NCBI GenBank assembly: GCA_902651635.1
Contig: CACRSC010000155.1
Coordinates: forward strand, 1-20,747
Length of the DNA: 20,747 bases
Direction of reading: 5' to 3'
From: Mastigamoeba balamuthi
Taxonomy: Eukaryota > Evosea > Mastigamoebida > Mastigamoebidae
Shown: in pieces, positions 17,401 to 20,747 of the stretch
How positions within the stretch are numbered: the first letter of the stretch is position 1
Layout: each line of letters begins with the position of its first letter
Notes under the pieces: generated by a model
What the model saw: the letters and a program-made list of their open reading frames with translations, nothing else
What the model was told of the DNA's origin: nothing
Database searches by the model: none
Translations under genes and position numbers: made by a program

Positions 17401-20400
17401 CTAAGGTTCTTGGTCGCGCTGTGCCTGTTTGGCGGCGCTGCCCGTTTGATTCCCTGGCGAAAACGAGGGCAGTCAGCACTTGCTGTATTCCGTGCCGATG
17501 CTGAGTACGGGTTTGGCCTGTGCAGCAACCGCCTTGCTGTTTGACTCCGGCTCAGCGGCGGCCTTTGTCCGCTCCTCCGCTTCATCCTCTTTCGCTGGCG
17601 CTGGCTGCCCTTGTTTTATTCGCTGGAGGTTGTCGGCCAGAGACTTGGAGAGCGCCCCGAAATTGAGCTTCTGCTCCTGCGAGATCAGTCGAGAGAAGCA
17701 GTGGTGGGTTCGAGGGATGCGACCTTGGCTTCCGAGGGCTGCGGGGGTTGCTCCGAGCTCGTCTTCGGCTTTTCCTGCGCCTGCGGCGCCGCTGCTGCGA
17801 CAGGCTTTCCAGTGAGAGCTGCGAGCTGTCGTTCAAGCTCAGCTGCTCTCTCCTCAGCTCTCTTCGCTCTGCTCTTGCTGGTCAGAGAACGTGGGACATC
17901 GAAACCAAGCTGACAACCTTTCGAGTGCATCATCTCTCTCCTCCTGCACTTTGGAAGACGGCGCCGACTGCGACTCGGAGAGTACGTTCTTCTGCGCCTT
18001 GTTGGTGACTTTCTTCACTCTGCCGGCGAACCTAAGGAGGCCAGTCTCAGACCAGCACATACACATTGAAAGCGCACTGAAGCGATGTCACAGACTCGTC
18101 GGAGTTGCACTCAGTCGGGGCAACACAAACGAACATGAGCGTCTTGGAATTGCCTCCTGTCGAGTAGGGTTGTAAGCGAGACGCTATCGCACCACACCCG
18201 CACCGAGACAGTCCGCCATCAGCATTGTGAGCTTGTTGTTGCGGTAGGGTATGTGCTTCTCCCCCTTCGCCAGAGCGGAAATAACGTCCCCCAGCGCCGT
18301 GAGGCTGGCATTGATGTGCATCGCCTCCTGCACAGCGAGCGTGTGCGTCAGGCAGCCGCTGGAACAGACAAGCAGCGGTACTTTCTGCCGGTCTCCTGTC
18401 GCTCCGGAGCGATCGAGCCTCTCTGACCCGGCCAGGTCGACGAGGATGAGCTTCCCCTGCGTGACCTCGCGCGTCTGGTTCTGCGTCGTCTTCACGTTGA
18501 TTGTGACGAGCAGGTGCGACCGCGAGCTGTGCTCGTTCATCACTGCGCGCAACACACAGTGAGGGAGTGAACTCGCATGGTTCACATACGGGTCGCGCTC
18601 ACGTGTCGGGCGTTGCAGCCCTGCTGCCACCACTTCTCGATCTCCTCTCGTGTTCGCACGCTCTTCATCTCCACGTTTTTAATAGAAACGGACTGGGCAT
18701 GACGGTGAGAGTATGCCCGTATAGAGAAAAACAGAGGCCATACACTGTTAGATATCATCTGGATAGTGGGCCTCCCCGCGGCCTTGTCCGAGAGCAGGTC
18801 CACGACCTAGCGCAAAGAGTGGGCCGCGTCAGAGCAGCTCTTGTGAAACTGCGCGTACGGTGTCGTTGTACAACTCGAGCACAGACATCGTGACCTCGGC
18901 TGTAGCGTTCTTGTTCCTCGAAAGGAGCTCAAAGAGCAGCCGCGTCGTTCTGGGCATCACGCCCGGCTGGTCCGCGTACCCTGTCAGCGTGTGTGTCTTG
19001 CCTCCTCCCGTCTGGCCGTAGGCAAAGATCGACACGTTGTACCCATCGATCGCGGACTGTACCAAGTTCTGTGGTGCGCAGGCCGTCAGATGTCACAGGC
19101 TGGAGTGAGGTGCGTTCACCTGCGTTTCTCGAAAGACGTCCTCCTGGGTAGTCTGGGGTGTGAAGACCCTGTCGAACTGGTGCGACGAGAGTCCTCGAGC
19201 TGAGGGAGCAGTGGTCAGTCCAAGGGCTCATGTAGACAACGCACAGGAGGTGATGTCGATGGACATCTCGTCGGGGAACGAGACGACCACTTTCTCCCCG
19301 GCCTTGGCCTCGTCCTTGTTCGGCGGACGACTGCGAAGAGAGCACACTGAGCGGTTGGCCAGAGAGGGCACGCATTGCTCACCACCGGCAGAACACCCGG
19401 ATCTTCCCCTTCATGTCCTCCATCTCGTTCCAGTACCTCCGCCGCAGCGACTGCTCCTCGTTGAAGGCCTTCTCCAGCTGCGCCTTCTCCTCAGTCGTAG
19501 TCCCGAGCTTCGCCTCGAGCGACGCTATCTTCGCGTCCTTGGCCTCCAGCGCCTTTGTCTTGGCTCTGATCGGGTTGCAGTCAGTGAGTGCCCACTGGCC
19601 GAGCATTGGGGCGCGCACGCCAACGCCTCGCGCAGCTCCTTGATTTCGCGTGCTTGCTTGGCGAGCTGGAGGTCCGAGCCTGCAGCCGGCGCAGTGGCCG
19701 ACATCTCTGCGGCTGGCGCAGCCGCAGCAGCCGCAGCGGGAGCCCGGGCCTTTGCCTCCGCAGGTGCCCTCCTTACCGGCTGCTTGGCGGGCGTCGCGCC
19801 CTCGGCACCGAACTGCGCCTTCGCTGCTGCCTGATCCTTGGGAATGCCGCCCCTGCGAGCACAGCCACTAGTCAGCCCGGGCAGCACGCAGGTGAACACT
19901 GCGCACTTGATGGCAACGACAAGGATCTTGGCGACAGCCTGCAGTTCCTCGGTGGTGCGGGGCTTGCCCAGGGCCCGTGCCCAATACTTGCAGATCGACT
20001 GCGCAGAGGCCTTGGCGGGTGCTGGCGCCGTGACGGCCTTGCGGAAGAACGCCACCAGCACGTGCAGCACAGCCCAGCTGCCCGGCGGCAGGCCCACCGC
20101 GGCCGCCATGAACGCCTTTCTCCTGTCGTCTGCGTTCTCCTTGTCTGCGGACCCCAAAGATAGAGAAATCAGAACCCAGAAATCAATTGATCCACGAGTA
20201 GTCGAAAAATAACCAGGGAGGCGTACCTGCGATGCTGAAGAGGAGCGAAGCGCGCGAGGGGGGGACGACAAGGGGGTCGGGCGCCTTGGAGAGGTAGAAG
20301 CGCAGCAGCATCAGGGCCTCTGCCGGCGAGACGCCCGCGAGGGCCGGGGGCTTCCGCTCCCTGTGCGCGCGCCTGCACGCCAGCGCGAGCTCGTTGAGCC

Positions 20401-20674
20401 GCTCCTTGTCGCCGGGCTGCTCCTTGCGGTCGAAGATACCGGAGAGATCCGCGCCTGGGGAATTCCAACAACCCGCCGGGGATGAATCAGCGAGAATCTC
20501 GGAACGGGAGATATGCGCGCGGGGGTTGTGGGTCGAGGAAATGTGCAAACCCGGGGCAGAGAGGACGGCGAGGCACGATTCTACGATGGCCGGGACGGAG
20601 GCGGGCGGGCGGCCCTCGCGCTCGAGCACGTCGGAGAGCGGGTCGCCGAACAGCGCCCACTTCACAGCCGACAT
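14167..20674 (-). CDS. RhoGAP-like / kinesin-14 / villin (G2-G6 + headpiece) fusion protein
   Basis: One 31-exon gene, 4695 coding bases, 1564 residues. The ATG at 20674 is preceded in frame by TGA 18 bases upstream, so the N terminus is firm. Domain order: RhoGAP-like (about 8-196), Ala/Pro linker and coiled-coil neck (197-328), kinesin-14 motor (329-645), linker with charged coiled-coil stretches, a hydrophobic segment and a Ser/Pro region (646-910), gelsolin repeats G2-G6 (about 915-1489), villin headpiece (about 1503-1564). Every one of the 30 introns (40-96 bases, GT-AG) keeps the phase, and no stop lies between the motor and the villin part. The motor should walk on microtubules, the neck signature suggests toward the minus end; the villin part should bind F-actin. 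The protein thus looks like an actin-microtubule crosslinking motor. Alternative: two adjacent genes, needing an unseen stop and promoter near exons 15-19. The exon map and domains are listed separately. Confidence 0.85.
14542..16922 (-). other. Villin-type gelsolin repeats G2-G6 (exons 20-29)
   Basis: Five repeats. First (about 924-1020): LIQVKGRRRV, MSWQSLNEGDVFILDRG, LWMGSKSNKIE, the G2 pattern. Second (1036-1130): LYKIED, CYILDCLTEMYVWQG, FKEKFHNW, as G3. Third (about 1150-1276): PPEFHGQFFSGDSYVFIYTY, FYWQGRDS, EPKHFMMVMRNKYIVHR, as G4. Fourth (1287-1378): MYHVSN, LDSNDSFIVQNARLQFVWHG, FWKILGG, as G5. Fifth (1386-1489): LRLFHCSN, VVDDMMVLDASDRVYVWDG, FRACFHGWD, as G6. G1 of villin, which caps and helps sever filaments, is absent. 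These repeats should bind actin in a Ca2+-influenced way; the exact sites are not resolved here. Confidence 0.9.
14729..14736 (-). other. TCAATTGA palindrome in intron 28 of the fusion gene
   Basis: In the 95-base intron 14665-14759, read as GCTCAATTGATCTTGG in the transcript; this is the second longest intron of the gene. Confidence 0.45.
16973..17877 (-). other. Linker between motor and villin part (exons 15-19)
   Basis: Residues about 676-910. It begins with a charged helix (RAKRAEERAAELERQLAAL), continues through Pro/Ser/Glu-rich sequence and a second charged helix (NLRETTKELEEKSQIEREKS), and then has a 21-residue hydrophobic run at 827-847 (from AAAGVSLFGGLLAAVGGAAA onward) followed by a Ser/Pro-rich stretch with likely phosphorylation sites (SVSPSKSPSSESQPLSP). 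Five small exons with consistent phases carry it, with no stop codon. The low-complexity linker is the weakest-supported part of the protein, but the splice sites are as good as elsewhere. Confidence 0.7.
17918..19565 (-). other. Kinesin-14 motor and neck (exons 5-14)
   Basis: A heptad-like coiled coil (about 255-327) ends in the kinesin-14 neck signature RRRYWNEMEDMKGKIRVFCR, directly before the motor; this neck-before-motor order is typical of minus-end-directed kinesins. Nucleotide motifs are complete: P-loop GQTGGGKT at 409-416 (Gly replaces the usual Ser), switch I NEHSSRSH at 519-526, switch II DLAGSE at 552-557. HIPYRNNKLTMLMADCLGG and the closing SLQFAGRVKKVTN are also present. The motor is therefore likely active. 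Unlike most kinesin-14 proteins, in which the motor is C-terminal, here it is internal with more than 900 residues behind it. Confidence 0.92.
19907..20674 (-). other. RhoGAP-like domain of the fusion protein (exons 1-3)
   Basis: Residues about 8-196. Family landmarks are FGDPLSDVLEREG, VPAIVESCLAVL, LSGIF, a MLLRFYLSKAPDPLVV stretch matching the LLK-LRELPEPL helix, and LPPGSWAVLHVLVAFFRKAV matching the LP-N-LL-FL helix. In active RhoGAPs the arginine finger follows as GIFR. Here the sequence is GIFDRKEQPGDKERL, so Asp takes that place with Arg one position later and the loop looks three residues longer. The conserved Lys and Arg of the LLK-LRELP helix are Arg and Ser/Lys, and the Asn of the NLA motif is not evident. 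It probably still folds and may bind a Rho/Rac GTPase, but GAP activity is doubtful. Confidence 0.7.
20183..20190 (-). other. TCAATTGA palindrome in intron 2 of the fusion gene
   Basis: In the 82-base intron 20145-20226, read as GGATCAATTGATTTCTGG in the transcript. Confidence 0.45.
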
Positions 20675-20747
20675 GGCAGCGTTTTTGGCTCAGATATCTA
20701 TTTTGGCTAAATTCAGGCAGATTTCCCAGGGCTGGGCTCGCTCTCTG
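20675..20747 (-). promoter_or_regulatory. Leader of the fusion gene with GATATCTG element
   Basis: The 73 bases upstream of the ATG include an in-frame TGA just before the start, the A-rich start context CCAAAAACGCTGCC, and GATATCTG at 20691-20698 (minus strand), about 17 bases before the ATG. The window ends here, so the rest of the promoter is not visible. Confidence 0.4.

Larger units (their letters stand above)
14167..20674 (-). other. Exon map of the fusion gene
   Basis: Exons in transcript order: 20551-20674, 20227-20454, 19907-20144, 19619-19852, 19383-19565, 19245-19330, 19120-19199, 18859-19068, 18744-18806, 18590-18692, 18382-18542, 18204-18327, 18078-18156, 17918-18031, 17724-17877, 17509-17676, 17397-17453, 17213-17347, 16973-17161, 16839-16922, 16472-16770, 16214-16391, 15886-16131, 15688-15840, 15470-15607, 15311-15412, 15109-15237, 14760-15044, 14542-14664, 14347-14460, 14167-14280. 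Lengths and phases add up to 1565 codons including TGA. Least certain are the donor at 16838 (one of three nearby GT sites, chosen by alignment), and introns 20455-20550, 19853-19906, 18693-18743, 18328-18381, 15413-15469 and 14281-14346, which are stop-free multiples of three and could be retained without breaking the frame; family alignment favours removing all of them. Confidence 0.8.

Noticed and set aside
16973-17877. Kinesin and villin as two separate adjacent genes
   Set aside because: No stop codon or promoter-like gap lies between them; five small exons link them in phase with intron lengths like the rest of the gene.
1-20747. CRISPR arrays, rRNA genes, bacterial operons
   Set aside because: No direct-repeat arrays or rRNA sequences seen; the genes are spliced and eukaryotic.

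Overview
The window comes from a GC-rich, intron-rich eukaryote, most likely a free-living protist. The evidence is dense GT-AG introns, mostly 40-96 bases long, strongly GC-biased third codon positions, and eukaryote-only protein families (kinesin, villin/gelsolin, RhoGAP, RING-IBR, MPPED phosphoesterase). I cannot place the lineage from the sequence; Amoebozoa or another actin- and microtubule-rich protist fits, but this is a guess. All gene models were spliced by hand: boundaries were accepted when donor, acceptor and codon phase agreed and the joined protein matched the family.

Layout. (1) 1-542, + strand: the last two exons of a Thr/Pro-rich protein, converging on a possible small two-helix membrane protein (minus strand, about 570-878). 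(2) 2303-6876: two tandem intronless paralogues of 551 residues each. Each has a conserved N-terminal region, a polyQ/acidic linker, a coiled coil, a RING and an IBR, but no RING2. (3) 7246-8136, minus: a three-exon MPPED-type metallophosphoesterase. (4) About 8240-10660: a lower-GC island with a decayed DDE transposase and the 5' half of a tRNA-Ser. (5) 10715-12731, minus: a three-exon MATE transporter. (6) 13350-13713, +: a 54-residue Lys-rich protein whose start codon is split by an intron. (7) 14167-20674, minus: one 31-exon gene that fills the rest of the window.

The main result is region 7. Joined in phase, its exons give a 1564-residue protein with a divergent RhoGAP-like domain, a coiled-coil neck, a complete kinesin-14 motor, a long linker, five gelsolin repeats matching villin G2-G6, and a villin headpiece at the very C terminus. 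One polypeptide would thus hold a microtubule motor, an F-actin binding module and a Rho-family-interacting domain. I do not know of a described protein with this order. It would act as a motile crosslinker between actin and microtubules. The two RING-IBR paralogues, the phosphoesterase and the transporter show no evident functional link to it.

At a finer scale, the palindrome TCAATTGA occurs four times by eye, each time inside an intron. Many splice donors read GTNCG instead of GTRAG. Six introns of the fusion gene are stop-free multiples of three.
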